A DNA stretch of 64,000 nt, taken from positions 46,998,412 through 47,062,411 of the forward strand of contig CM055909.1 in assembly GCA_029582155.1 (NCBI GenBank). Direction: 5' to 3'. Shown here piece by piece: positions 12,752 through 23,283 of this stretch (its first letter is position 1; each line of letters starts with the position of its first letter). The notes under the pieces are model-generated. The model made no database searches. It saw only the letters and a program-made list of their open reading frames with translations, and was not told where the DNA came from. The stretch comes from Panopea generosa. Taxonomy: Eukaryota > Mollusca > Bivalvia > Adapedonta > Hiatellidae. Position numbers and translations under genes: made by a program.

Positions 12752-13309
12752 CTGAATGTAAAAATGACAAGCAAAATAAATAACAACACCAAATAATCCT
12801 AATTTCCGGTTTAGACGCGAAGTTGTTCATGTTGTAAAGATGCTAGGAAACATTGAGCAAATACAAAAAAACAAAACAACAAAAAAAAAAAAACATACAA
12901 AAAAGAAAGACTAGGAAAATGGTTGGAAAACAATATTCGAAAACACAAAGCTAGAATTTCCTGTTAAAATTGAAATTCACTCATCAGTTGAAAATATCAT
13001 TTATTTTCTAATATTATGTCATTTATTTCCAAAGAGTTTTATATCTAAAAGAGCATTAATTTTGTTATTTTCAAAATATTCCGAAATCTGGTGTTATTTT
13101 TGTGGTAAAATCGTCATCCTATATCGAGATGTGCCGGATAGATCACGATTAATATGGTGCCTTTTTTTTCTAAAACCGCGTCCAACTCTTGCCTTTGTTA
13201 CTGGCGAGAGAGTCAACCGAGCAATAAAAATGCATGATGTGGTTTTAAGATCCATTGCTTTTACAATTGCCACTGATATCAGAATTACAGAAAAACGTAA
13301 AAAAATTAC

Positions 13310-13407
13310 CATCAACTTGTTCATCACACCCTTTTTTCCCCTGACACCAGTTTCTGTTACATCCTGTGACACAGTATAGCCAAATAGTCTTCCAGCATAG
13401 CATGGGT
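13310..13407 (-). CDS. Exon 3 of the SAM locus
   Basis: The acceptor is TGTTGCTTGTTTCAG and the donor is GATG|GTAATT. The 98-nt exon first completes an Asp codon begun in exon 2, then reads PCYAGRLFGYTVSQDVTETG and ends GKKGVMNKLM, leaving phase 0. If the donor were skipped the frame would run on to about 13,094 through a hydrophobic stretch (VIFLRFSVILISVAIV), so an intron-retained form is possible but less likely. A second frame of the same exon is Cys-rich (YCVTGCNRNWCQGKKGC), but it does not match the neighbours' phases. Confidence 0.5.
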
Positions 13408-13667
13408 CTGAAACAAGCAACAACAGAATAATTATAAAAATGCAAAACTAATATGTTTTATGAAATTTCTGTTATATGTTATAATTCCTCGTGTTAAATA
13501 GTAAATTATTCAGACACCCGTGTAACCTAAAATCCAAAATATTGTGGAGAGAGGTTTTTTTCTAATCAAGGTCGACTTGTCAACTATGGAAAATCAAAAT
13601 AAACAAGAGCTCCAAGCCGCCTACCTGATTCTATTTGTTACTTTATTTCAAAACCGAATGTACTCAC

Positions 13668-13868
13668 CGTCGGATATTCGCGCCTTATCCATTCCGATAC
13701 TCTCCATGTATCAACCGTGGGATATTATTACACTAGCTTAACGTTTCTTGTGGCAGTGTATGTGTGTTGGTTCATATCCGATAACATCCACCAGATTACC
13801 GCGGAATGTACCAAGGCACAGATACTGCTGGATCAGCAACATGGAATAGCTAACCCATTCTCCATAAC
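13668..13868 (-). CDS. Exon 2 of the SAM locus, two in-frame stops
   Basis: A strong acceptor (GTCCTCCCTCTCTCAG) and a near-consensus donor (GACG|GTGAGTAC) bound 201 nt. In the frame set by exon 1 it reads YGEWVSYSMLLIQQYLCLGT, then FRGNLVDVIGYEPTHIHCHK, KR, TAA, eight residues, TGA, then YMESIGMDKARISD. The same frame leads into exon 3 after the donor, which argues that the two stops interrupt a formerly open exon. If the gene is functional as it stands, translation would end at 13,738, or a shorter product could begin at the ATG at 13,707. Confidence 0.5.
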
Positions 13869-14449
13869 CTGAGAGAGGGAGGACATGTGGGAATATGGGA
13901 GAATAATGTGGTTAAAACATTTCATTTGAGATGGGATTAAACTGCAGTGAAATATAAATAAATTAGACCATCCTGAAAAAGGAAATTGTTTCCTGTGCTC
14001 CGACCCAGTATTTTCCATGTGAGTAGGTACATTGTAGGTAGCTCATTTTTTTGACCAACTTTTGATTTTTCATAGTCATTTGAAAGAAAAATGGACAGAA
14101 ATCAAGAAAAAAATATTAAATGCTTTGACAGTCTATAAAAAAGGTTGGTTGCAGTGAATAGGTAAGAGCACGGCAAACAATTTAATTTTAAGGACGGCTT
14201 TATTAATGAGGTGCTTGAAGCGAATTGTGACAGCTAATGTCCGTATTAAAGTAACACAAATTTATGATAGCTATATTAAGTTGGTTATCCTTTATAAAGT
14301 TATGGTGCTGTAATGAAGAGACAACGGAGGGTTTATTAATAGAAATATGATATTTACAACTATATCATTATAATGGTACAAGTATTAATTACAATAGCAT
14401 AGTAACACTACTAATACTAAATTATGAATTATCTAAAAAAAAACACACC
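13869..14449. other. Intron 1 of the SAM locus, proximal part
   Basis: No repeat or exon is recognised. The open frame 13,833-14,018 on the minus strand overlaps exon 2 in a different frame and is not supported. Confidence 0.35.
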
Positions 14450-14660
14450 ACACAATGAACAATTCAAAGGGTCATAACTCATTGAAAATTATTCTCGCGC
14501 AACATGCCAACAATATGCTTGGTACAAATCACCCTTGTAAAGTTTCACTAAATTTAGGCCAATGGTTGCTGAGAAACAGCGATAACAAAAATTATCTACA
14601 GACAGACGGACAGACGAACAAACGGACCGACGGACCGAAGAGCGTGACTCTTATAATTAT
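14450..14660. repeat. Dispersed repeat fragment
   Basis: The text around 'AAAGGGTCATAACTC', 'AAAGTTTCACTAAATTTAGG', 'GGTTGCTGAGAAACAG' and the GACGGACAGACGAAC run is typical of short non-coding repeats that I recognise from bivalve genomes. The open frame over it (14,455-14,703) is not a gene. Both ends are indistinct. Confidence 0.5.
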
Positions 14661-14737
14661 AGCCCCATATGATTTGTATCTGAGGGTATTATGGACATTG
14701 TAAATTTAATTGACTAAAACTAATATACTTATTTTGA

Positions 14738-14956
14738 TTATTTATCATACCACGATCTGTATTGGAAACTTGGACTTTTAATAATCAACCTTTGGAAGGA
14801 GTGAATGATTTTAATTATCTTGCCACTGTTTTCAAATATACCGGTAACTTTTCTCTAAATCAAGAAGCATTGGCTGGAAAGGGTCTTAAAGCATTAAACA
14901 TTTTACTGGCAAATACTCGTAGATATACATTGAAACCTAAAACTGTCTGTCAATTA
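14738..14956 (+). mobile_element. LINE reverse-transcriptase fragment (C-terminal part)
   Basis: The frame reads TWTFNNQPLEGVNDFNYLAT, then VFKYTGNFSLNQEALAGKGL and KALNILLANTRRYTLKPKTV, and stops matching at CQL. This is the region just after the catalytic core of non-LTR retrotransposon reverse transcriptases, with the characteristic FNYLGT-like motif (here FNYLAT) followed by TGNF. The YADD catalytic motif is not present. The fragment is bounded upstream by an in-frame stop (14,735-14,737) and downstream by the abrupt start of the 28-bp array. It sits in intron 1 of the SAM locus, in the opposite orientation. Confidence 0.8.
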
Positions 14957-15619
14957 TCGATATCACAACATCACCATATATCTACCGGTATCACAATATC
15001 ACCATATATCTACCGGTATCAAAACACAACCAGATATCCACCGGTATCACAACATCACAATAAATCTACCGATATCACAACATCACCATAATTATATTTA
15101 TCGGTATCACAACATCACCAGATATCTACCGGTATCACAACTCCACCAAATATCTATCGGTATCACAATACCACAATATATCTACTGTTATCACAACACC
15201 ACTAGATATGTATCGATATCACAATACCAAAAGATATCTAGCGGTATCCCAACATCACCATATAACTACCTGTATCACACCATCACCAGATATATACCGG
15301 TATCACAACACCACCAAATATCTACCGATATCACAATACCATAATATATCTACCGTATCACAACACCACAAGATATCTACCGATATCACAACAACACAAG
15401 ATATCTACTGGTATCACAACATCACCATATATCTACCGATATCAAAACACAACCAGATATATATCGGTATCACATCACTTCCAGATATCTACCGGTATCA
15501 CAACATCACAATATATCTACAGGTATCACAACATCACAATATATCTAACTGTATCACAATATCATCATATATCTACTGGTATCAAAATACAACCAGATAT
15601 CTACCGGTATAACAACATC

Positions 15620-15654
<35 letters not shown>

Positions 15655-16093
15655 ATCGCAACATCACCATTTATCTGTCTGTATCACAACATCACCAGAT
15701 ATCTACCGGCATCACAACACCACTAGATATCTATCGGTATCTCAATACCATAATATATCTACCGGTATCACAACACAACTAGATATCTACCGATATCACA
15801 ATACCATAAGATATCTACCGGTATCCCAACACCACCAGATATCTACCGGTATCACAACATCACCATATATCTACCGGTATCACAACACCACCAAATAACT
15901 ACTGGTATCACAACATCACCATATATCTACCGGTATCACAACACCACAAGATATCTACTGGTATCACAACACCACCAAATATCTACCAGTATCACAACAC
16001 CAACAGACATCTACCGGTCTCACAACACAACCAAATATCATCCGGTATCTCAACATCACCAGATATCTACCGATATCACAACATCACCATATA
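14957..16093. repeat. 28-bp minisatellite array, ~1.1 kb
   Basis: About 40 units with core GATATCTACCGGTATCAC followed by ACATCACC or ACACCACC. Each intact unit contains the 8-bp palindrome TACCGGTA and often GATATC. A (TA)n run interrupts it at 15,622-15,650. The array begins exactly where the LINE fragment stops. Plus-strand frames (14,762-15,091; 15,208-15,612) read through it as HHN/ITI-rich repeats and are not genes. Confidence 0.97.
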
Positions 16094-16164
16094 GTACCAC
16101 AAAACCCTACACAATATTGTTTTCCTATAGTATTTCTGTGTACATATTAAATTCTCCGTACTAG

Positions 16165-16335
16165 ACGCCAAATGGACGATAGCCCTTTTATTTGAACAAA
16201 CTTGAAACATAGAGACCATTAAAAATCAAATATGAACAAATTTGCCTGAAGAAGGTATTAAAAATTCCCAATTTTATCCATATTTGGGCCTCTGCTGGTC
16301 CCTTATGGATAGCGAAAGGGCCTACACATTTCTGC
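16165..16335. repeat. Probable dispersed repeat fragment
   Basis: Words such as 'CCCTTTTATTTGAACAAACTT' (in part), 'TATTTGGGCCTCTGCTGG' and 'GATAGCGAAAGGGCC' resemble a bivalve non-coding repeat, with 'GGGCC' words facing each other. Boundaries are not clear. Confidence 0.35.
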
Positions 16336-16692
16336 TGCTGACAGAAAGGATGTAATCAAATGACAATGATACACAAATCGGACTGCCAACTAAAACATAT
16401 ACTATAATAAAAGATACCTACTTACATAAACTTTTGATAGAAGGGTACCTTACTTTATAAATAGTGTATGTAGTAAGTATCTTTTCCAATAACAATGATT
16501 GTGTAAATAACGAAGTTATTATTATTGTTGTGTGCTCATGCGACCGCGTATCTGAATTTTAAGACATTGATGAAAATCTGTGAAAATATTCATAGAGTAA
16601 ATATTTATATATTGTAATGTTGTATTTCCATATCAAATTTATAAGGAAAGTGTAGATTTACTTTAAATAGGTACATGATGTACAAATGTGAC

Positions 16693-16795
16693 AATTGTTT
16701 CTTTTATATATATATATATCTATGTATAAATTGTTTCTTTTCTATATATATATCTATATATAAATTGTTTCTTTTATATATATATATATACATAT
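16693..16795. repeat. ~37-bp tandem repeat with (TA)n, three copies
   Basis: ATTGTTTCTTTT followed by a TA-rich run occurs at 16,693, 16,730 and 16,767. Confidence 0.85.
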
Positions 16796-17058
16796 AAAGA
16801 TATAGTGTGTGAAAAAGTTTAAACCGTTCACCATCATAGTACCATACACTTGTAAGTGACATGTATTCTTTATTGCAATGTTTATCTTATTTATTTTACC
16901 ATGCATTATTGCACTTAGCCATAATGATGATTTAAATATAATAAAATGTTAAATTATATAAGAATGTAAAGAATTATAGGCAAACGATGATTTCAGTTTT
17001 TCAATCAGCATAATTCATTAAATCGTAAGAAAAAAAGCAAGCTATTATTAAAATCATT

Positions 17059-17146
17059 GTAATGTTTATCACAATGTATCTTAAATGTGTATTGTATGTG
17101 TAGTAATGTTTATCACAATATATTTTAAATGTAAATTGAATGTGTA
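17059..17146. repeat. 44-bp direct repeat, two copies
   Basis: GTAATGTTTATCACAATRTA begins at 17,059 and again at 17,103, followed in each by TTTTAAATG or CTTAAATG and a GTATTG/GAATTG-type end. Confidence 0.8.
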
Positions 17147-17323
17147 ATATATGTGATAAATTGTTACTATGTATTTATGTATGTCATATGTATTTTCAGT
17201 GATAAAAATGTGACGGATAAAATATGTGATTAATAGAAATGTATTACGAAGAAAGTGTAAAGTTGTAAATCAAATGACCAGGACTCCATAGAGAGAGAGT
17301 TAACCCCAGTTATACATGCAAAC

Positions 17324-17537
17324 CTGAACTCGTGTAAGCAGACGATGCTTTCAGCAATCCTTCACGAAATCTCACTCTGTCCCCTATCGTATTCACGCCA
17401 AGGCTCGCCAACTCCGTGTCCGTCAGGCTTTTACAAATCGATTAAGAATTTAAGAGTTTCTGTCGTAGAAAATATTGCCTGTAGGCATTTAATTCTAAAG
17501 TTTCTAATAACTTTAAAATTTCCGCGCCTTCCTCCAT
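17324..17537 (-). CDS. Exon 1 of the SAM locus: SAM domain, one in-frame stop
   Basis: The ATG at 17,537-17,535 sits in a good context (A at -3, G at +4). The frame reads MEEGAEILKLLETLELNAYR then QYFLRQKLLNS, TAA, SICK, then SLTDTELASLGVNTIGDRVR and FREGLLKASSAYTSS. The order matches a sterile alpha motif: helix 1 with LL..L.L..Y...F, the LTD..L..LGV turn, and the final helix beginning G.R.R. The usual SAM length (about 65 residues) fits. The TAA at 17,444-17,442 falls in the loop between helices where SAM sequences normally continue, and the frame resumes as SAM sequence after it. The donor is TTCAG|GTTTGC, which is weak. Upstream, the 21-bp array starts within about 50 bases of the ATG, leaving little room for a promoter. 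Confidence 0.8.
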
Positions 17538-17584
17538 TTTGGAAATTAGCCGGTGTTTCCTATAAACCAACCCGTTAAACTCGC

Positions 17585-18360
17585 CAACATAATGATAAGT
17601 GACATAATAAGGTATCTACAGCATATAATAATAACTGAATTGTCTACAGGATATAATGTTAATGTTTGACTACATAACATAATGAAGAAACTACATAATA
17701 TAATGATATACGCACATCATATAATGACACATCTACATAATATAATGGTTAATGTATATCATATAATGACAAATCTACATCATATAATGACATGTCTATA
17801 TATAATATAATGAAAAATCTACATAATATAATGATTAATGTACGTCATATAATGACAAATCTACATAATATAAAGATAAAACTACATAAAATAATAAAGA
17901 ATGCACAGCATATAATGATTAAAGCATAAACTATAACGATAAAGGCACATCATATAATAACACATCTACATAATATAATGGTTAATGTACATGATATAAT
18001 ATGGAATGTACATCATATAATGATAAATGTACATAATATAATGAAAAAAGCACATCATATAATGACAAATTTACAGCATATAATGACAAATCTACATAAT
18101 ATAATGAAGAATGTACATCATCTAATGACAAATTTACATGATATAATGACATATCTACAGCATAAAATGACAAATCTACGTAATATAATGAAGAAAGTAC
18201 ATCATATAATGATAACTCTACCTAATATAATGACAAATCCACACAATATAAAAGTAAATCTACATCGCATAATAAAGAATGCACAGCATATAAAGATAAA
18301 TCTACATAATATAATGATGAATGCACATGATATAATAAGGAACGCATATAATACATATAA
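17585..18360. repeat. 21-bp minisatellite array with an open heptad frame
   Basis: The unit is about 21 bp, with words ATAATGACAAATCTACATA and ATAATGAAGAATGTACATC. Because 21 is a multiple of 3, one frame stays open for 147 codons (17,978-18,418), giving a 7-residue repeat of the type H-N-I-M-T-N-L. No signal or partner sequence supports expression. The array lies directly upstream of the SAM exon (minus strand) and ends against LINE sequence on its other side. Confidence 0.95.
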
Positions 18361-18365
18361 AATAG

Positions 18366-18944
18366 ACCACATAAGACAGCTATGGCAAGGGACACTACTC
18401 AAACACGTTAACAAATAACTGACATGCACAGTAGTCCCCCTTGGCTAATGGTCAAATTCTTGAACTTCACACTGCCTCAACCGAACAAAGAAATATTAAA
18501 CAAAGTCTAACATACTCTGGTCTAATAATATGGAATAACTACCAAAAAATATCAAAGAAAAAAAAATCTTTAATGGCATATCAAAGCAATCAAATCAGAT
18601 GGATGAAAAATGCATAATTCAATTTGTTTTCTGAACAAGTATATTCATAATCATGTAAATAGTAACATACTGCAACTGTCTTATATACATTTAACAAACC
18701 ACTTTGAATGTTGACACATATTGCTATCCTGAAGTGAATGTGTGTATGTGTGTGTGAATACATGTGGGAATAGAAATGGTTTAGCTTTTTTTTTTCACTG
18801 AATATTTCATGTATAATCTTATGTGTATTTCATTTTTTGTATATTTTGTAAATATTAGAAGGCCGCATGGACGATTAGTTTAAATAAATAAAGTCGCTTA
18901 TCTTATCTTATCTTATCTTAGTTTATCTTATTTTATCTTATCTT
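18366..18944 (+). mobile_element. LINE 3' end with pentanucleotide tail
   Basis: It holds the last part of ORF2, a 3' UTR ending AGTTTAAATAAATAAAGTCG, and a tail of TTATC repeats (18,897-18,944). Short microsatellite tails in place of poly(A) are typical of CR1/L2-like LINEs. It is 5'-truncated where it meets the 21-bp array, which is normal for LINE insertions. Confidence 0.75.
18435..18617 (+). pseudogene. LINE ORF2, C-terminal fragment
   Basis: The frame contains NIKQSLTYSGLIIWNN followed by YQKISKKKKSLMAYQSNQIR and stops at 18,615-18,617. S-L-x-Y-S-G-x-x-I-W-N-x-L-P is the conserved C-terminal motif of many non-LTR reverse transcriptases; here the LP has become Y. An upstream in-frame stop lies at 18,432-18,434, so no functional protein is made from this copy. 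Confidence 0.75.
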
Positions 18945-18949
18945 GGCTA

Positions 18950-20039
18950 AACAGTGTGTGTCTTTTTGTTATTAATATATATTATTATTACCTATGCAAA
19001 TTTACCAAAGTTTAGCAGTCGCGTTTCAAAGCTTTGAAAGATAGATACTCTATAAATAGTAACAACTTTCACAAACCGAAGGTCATCAATGATACTCCAT
19101 ACAGCTGAAAAATAGTACAACAGTTTAATCCGAATCGTCGATTAATTCAGCTCGGATATATATTACAGCTATCTTGGCACTATTTTCAGTACTTTTTAGT
19201 TCGTTTTTTATTGTATCATAAGCTTTGATTAATTACTTTTTATGTATTTGTCTTATAAGCGTAAATCTATAAGTATATCACTTCTTTCCCAGTTTGAAAC
19301 AATAAACAAACTATTGTAACACAACATATGTTTTTGTTAGCTTATTTATTATCACAAATACAATTTTTATTATTAGCATCTAAAATAACGTAGATAAACC
19401 ATGATGACAATATATCATTTACATATTCAAATAATTACTGCTCACTTTACATTACAGTTACTACTTCTAAAATTTGGAGCAAATCGTTTGGTGGACCTTA
19501 TGATCCAACCAATCTGTCAATCGCTGATAGAACAACTTGCCAGTTACATAACTACATTCTGTGCCACTTTAAGTACCATTTTTGAGTAAACATCCTCTCT
19601 CGAGAATGGTAATACGTCGATATAAAGTTTCAAGTTTAATAAGCAATCGGCAATATTATGCCATTGGCCATTGACAAAGTTTTATAAAGAGATTTGATAA
19701 ATACATAGCATATTGCAATAAACGCATAACGCATTCAACAATGCATTACAATAATATTATTATTTGAAACAGTCGCAGTTTCAAGAGTAATTGATTTCTT
19801 ATATCAAGACCTTTTTTGAATAAAATTTTGAATAAATGATAAATATTTTCCCCAATTTGCATACAACATAATAGATGTGAATTTTGTATTGGCCCAGCTA
19901 TTTGGCCTGAATATGTAGTACGAATATTGTTATCTCATTTGACAATCAATAGAATAGAATCCCTCAACGTTCAAAATTTTGTCGCTCTAATTTGTTAAAA
20001 CAGCCTGCAAAATAATTTGATTATTAAGTTCGTTCTTAA
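18950..20039. other. AT-rich DNA, nothing recognised
   Basis: No repeat unit, SINE box or splice-bounded exon was seen. The 62-codon frame at 19,401-19,589 has no domain. Confidence 0.5.
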
Positions 20040-20320
20040 TTAATAAATAGTTCGTCATCACTGCACATGCGTGAATGACAAACTCCGTCCTGGATTCAAT
20101 TGTGAACGAGTCATGTACAAACTACAAGGCCGCGCGAGCTGTGCGTAGTTATAAACTGCCTTAGCAAAGATCAACCTTCTCAGCTTTCATCGTAGCTCCG
20201 CCCAGAGTTACGTATACTGCCAGTCAAATGACGTTTAACACCAAGCCACCTGCAATCGCTCACTTTGCGTTGCTTCATTCAGACACGCTACCGACTGAGA
20301 TAACCATGCTCGACTGAATA
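20040..20320 (-). repeat. GC-richer segment, possibly a degenerate SINE
   Basis: The minus strand reads GGTTATCTCAGTCGGTAGCG near 20,310, which looks like a tRNA A box. Its B box is not recognisable. Further along, CTGGGCGGAGCTACG (complement near 20,195-20,209) is shared in part with the GC-rich segment at 49.3 kb (GCTCCGCCCAG). It could equally be a GC-box promoter fragment. Confidence 0.35.
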
Positions 20321-21489
20321 AAAATAAATATAGTTAAATAAAATACCAGCAGATCACGAAAATACAGGCATGACAGAAAAACAGTTATCCAGTACTTATG
20401 ATTATAGCAGAAACTTATAGAATCGTTCTCACATCTTTTATCAATCACAAAAAAATTGATTGATCAGACACATTCATCACCCAAATCAACAACAAACTAG
20501 ACAGAATCTAGGAAATAAATGGGGCTACAAATCCTTTAAGTCTTGCCGTAACAATGCGTCTGAAAAAACAAAGAAGAAATTCTAATCTAAAATCTCAAGA
20601 CTTGAATAGAAAGGCTTCACCTTAATTTATCACAACAGCAGATAACAAGTAAAATACAAACAAAACATAATGTTAGAAACATTTAATACAACTGAGGAAG
20701 ACAAAGTTCAAACGAGGATAAGTAATGCTTAAATAACACACTGGTATTCGAAAGTAGGACAGGAATTTCCGTACTTACTTCTCTTAAACAGGCAACAAAT
20801 GGTATACATAACGCAAGGATCGAAATTGCAAACAGAATGTTGATATAGTTAAAACAAGTGGTATATATTTAAAAATACGCTATCATGAGTAGTGGTGTTC
20901 CGATTGTCTCAAACTATCGATAATTAGTAGGTTTTAGTTGAAGTTGGCGATAATCAATTGTGTTTGTCTCTGCACACTGCAGAGTGACTTTTTCGGTTAA
21001 TTTCTTATTGTCAGATAATTTATGTATAATTTAGATGACCAGGTATGCGTGGGGAACTCAAATAATTTCAACCTAAATGAGTTTCAATATATATATGATG
21101 TTATATATATATATATATAGACTTTAAGTAACCAAATAACCGATAATCGATTCCGAAAATATCAACCGATTCCCGACACTAATTCGGAGTATCAAAAGGT
21201 GAAAAACAACTTATAACCAACAAGTGCATGAGTCCGCAGACAACAGCATTTTTACGGACAAATGCTATAAAAAATCGTTTCATTATATTTCTGACATACT
21301 GGTTAACAAAGTTAAATAACTGTTTTCCAAAATCCAAAAAGGAAAACTAAAGCAAACTGTGTCAGTTTGGTATCTGTAAACGTATCGTTTAAATCCGGCT
21401 GCGCAATGTTACACTGCGCTTTATTTGATAACACAAATGATGATGGTTATAATTTTATTGATCGTCGTCACCGGTTTCCCATATGGATG
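20321..21489. other. AT-rich DNA with one (TA)n tract
   Basis: A TA repeat lies at about 21,088-21,119 and is preceded by a similar shorter run. Otherwise nothing is recognised. Confidence 0.5.
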
Positions 21490-21808
21490 ACGCCTCTAGA
21501 AGATTATTAGTAATTTTAGATTTTTCTGGGGATAGTGCAGAAACACAGAAGACTCTTTTTGGAGGATAGTGCAGAAACACAGAAGACCCTTTTTGGAGGA
21601 TTGTGCAGAAACACAGAAGACCCTTTTGTAGCGTCCCTGGTTCATTTACATGCCCGGTGTAGAGCTCCGGTACATTAAACCTCGATTTTTGTTAAAGTCT
21701 CATCCGAAAGACTAGTAAAGTATTTTATTTAGAGGAGCGAAGAATCGATCCTGCAATCCATGAGTTCGCAGTCCAAGGCCTTAACCACTGGACCACTAAT
21801 CCGCTCTC
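21490..21808 (-). repeat. tRNA-derived SINE, type 2, with internal triplication
   Basis: On the minus strand it starts GAGCGGATTAGTGGTCCAGT (A box inside), with a B-box-like GCAGGATCGATTC at about 21,738-21,752. The body continues to the conserved tail. The 34-bp tail segment containing GGATAGTGCAGAAACACAG is repeated three times (21,530, 21,564, 21,598), which is not seen in the other copies at 38.9 and 59.2 kb. Confidence 0.85.
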
Positions 21809-22379
21809 AAAACACAAACACACAGTACTATGGTGATACACGCACTGGGACAAGTCGGTCAAGCTTAGTCCATACGGTAAGTGTCTGACCGACGTCAATG
21901 AAATAAATTACTGGGACCTAATCGATATGGTATATAGATTTTAACAGGTAGCTCAACTGTCTTCATTGTGTGACAAAGTACAAACAGGTCCAATATAGCT
22001 GTATTTATTCTGGGAATTATGAATCAGGTTCCAAACGTCAGACGACAAGACACAGACATAAAAACAGCAGTATGAATAATAAATCAGGGAAAGTATCATG
22101 ATTTAGTTATATAGAACCGTGAAAATGAGGTAATATGGCCTCGCTAACACATAATAAGCAACGAGAACAGCGATCTTCAACTGTTAGCGTAATAAGAAAA
22201 AAAACTAACATAGCACTATATGCGTATGTAATTATTAAATAATAATTACAATGAATGAGGGTGAAAGAGACAGAGAGACGACTTATTATCTTGTCTACTG
22301 ACACAGTCGTACATATCAGACACACTTATGAGGCTCTCACATGCGGGTCCCTGTTCCCATGTTCTCTTAAAGCAATGGT
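21809..22379. other. No gene recognised; one strong donor-like site
   Basis: CATACG|GTAAGTG at about 21,875-21,887 is a near-perfect splice donor on the plus strand, preceded by a short open frame (YGDTRTGTSRSSLVHT). No acceptor or partner exon was found, so this may be chance. Confidence 0.3.
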
Positions 22380-22382
22380 CAT

Positions 22383-22560
22383 TGTTCCCCGGATCCCCAA
22401 AAGTATTAACCATAGTTCCCCATAAGTGTTTTCCCCTAGATTTTAAAAATAAGGCCTTTGATCCCTAGGATCCGTTTAAGTAATGGCTCATGTTCCCCAG
22501 ATCCCTAAAAATAATTGGACATGTTCCCCAGATCTCCAAAACCCCTGGGACGATCTCACT
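22383..22560. repeat. Degenerate GTTCCCCAGATCCC repeat
   Basis: Variants of GTTCCCC(A/G)GATCCC occur near 22,385, 22,489 and 22,524, with partial copies between them. The period is irregular (35 to 50 bp). Confidence 0.5.
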
Positions 22561-23029
22561 TATTCCTTTCTTACACGATTTATCAAAGAAAGTGCCAGTA
22601 TTTCAATAGTCGATGGTGTTATACATAGTTAAACTCACTGAAAGTTGTCAGCTGCTATGTAAATCACAATTTCCAACAGAGTTTAGTCCTGTTAACGCCT
22701 ATAACGGCACCGGTAGTAAACAAACAACAGACGATAAATGTCCCTTCCAAATATATCACAGACAGTCAAACAGAGCGTCAAAATGATTTAGTTGTATCTC
22801 CACATGATCTGAAATAGCTGATGTATTGTGTGCAAGCAAGTGGAAAGTCTGTCATGGACTATGATGATTTATAACAATTGCCAGCAAAATAACACATAAC
22901 TATCATGGTATAAACTTTATTTATTTTGCTATATGCCAAATTTGGATACAACTAAATCACCGAATTGAAATGCTAGACGTCATCGTATATCAGATTGGCT
23001 CTTAAAAGCATTGTATACGCGTCCAAGGG
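22561..23029. other. AT-rich DNA, nothing recognised
   Basis: No exon, repeat unit or SINE was recognised. Confidence 0.5.
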
Positions 23030-23283
23030 TCGTATTCACATCAATTCTTGAGACTATTCTTAGCTTTGAGCTTATTAATCCAAATTACAACCTTAGATAT
23101 CCAGTAAATCATGACAGATAGAATAAATTGTGAGAGTCTGTTTGACTAATATAATAGATGTCCCTACATGGTTGCAAACTTTTGTCCCATAAATGGTATC
23201 TAAGTGTTTTTTGTTTTTTTCAAAAGTACTTCTTGAGTTCAAGTCTAAGAATATTTTTAAGAATGGTTGGTGAATACCACATC
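23030..23283. mobile_element. MITE-like element with ~45-bp inverted ends
   Basis: The left end (CGTATTCACATCAATTCTTG at 23,031, then AGACTATTCTTAGCTTTGAG) and the complement of the right end (GGTATTCACCAACCATTCTT, then AAAAATATTCTTAGACTTGA) match at about 30 of 43 positions. The internal sequence is AT-rich and non-coding. A related right arm lies at 8,594. Target duplication was not resolved. Confidence 0.6.

Larger units (their letters stand above)
12566..17537 (-). pseudogene. Four-exon SAM-domain gene with three in-frame stops
   Basis: The model has exon 1 (17,537-17,324), exon 2 (13,868-13,668), exon 3 (13,407-13,310) and exon 4 (12,751-12,566). Lengths are 214, 201, 98 and 186 nt, and phases are 1, 1 and 0, each agreeing with the next exon. 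The frame would give about 232 residues. Exon 1 encodes a SAM domain, a fold that mediates protein-protein or occasionally RNA binding. The remainder matches no family I recognise. In-frame stops lie at 17,444-17,442 (TAA), 13,740-13,738 (TAA) and 13,713-13,711 (TGA). Each is one transition away from a Gln or Trp codon, which suggests decay of a once-continuous frame. Alternatives are a short functional product from part of the locus, RNA editing, or two separate genes (exon 1 alone; exons 2-4). Intron 1 is large and full of repeats. The exons are visibly richer in G+C than their surroundings. Confidence 0.6.

Noticed and set aside
12584-12796. Plus-strand frame over exon 4
   Set aside because: It starts with GTG and has no good acceptor; the minus reading has a strong acceptor and a phase match.
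13245-13445. Cys-rich reading of exon 3 (YCVTGCNRNWCQGKKGC)
   Set aside because: It does not fit the phases of the neighbouring exons; the other frame does.
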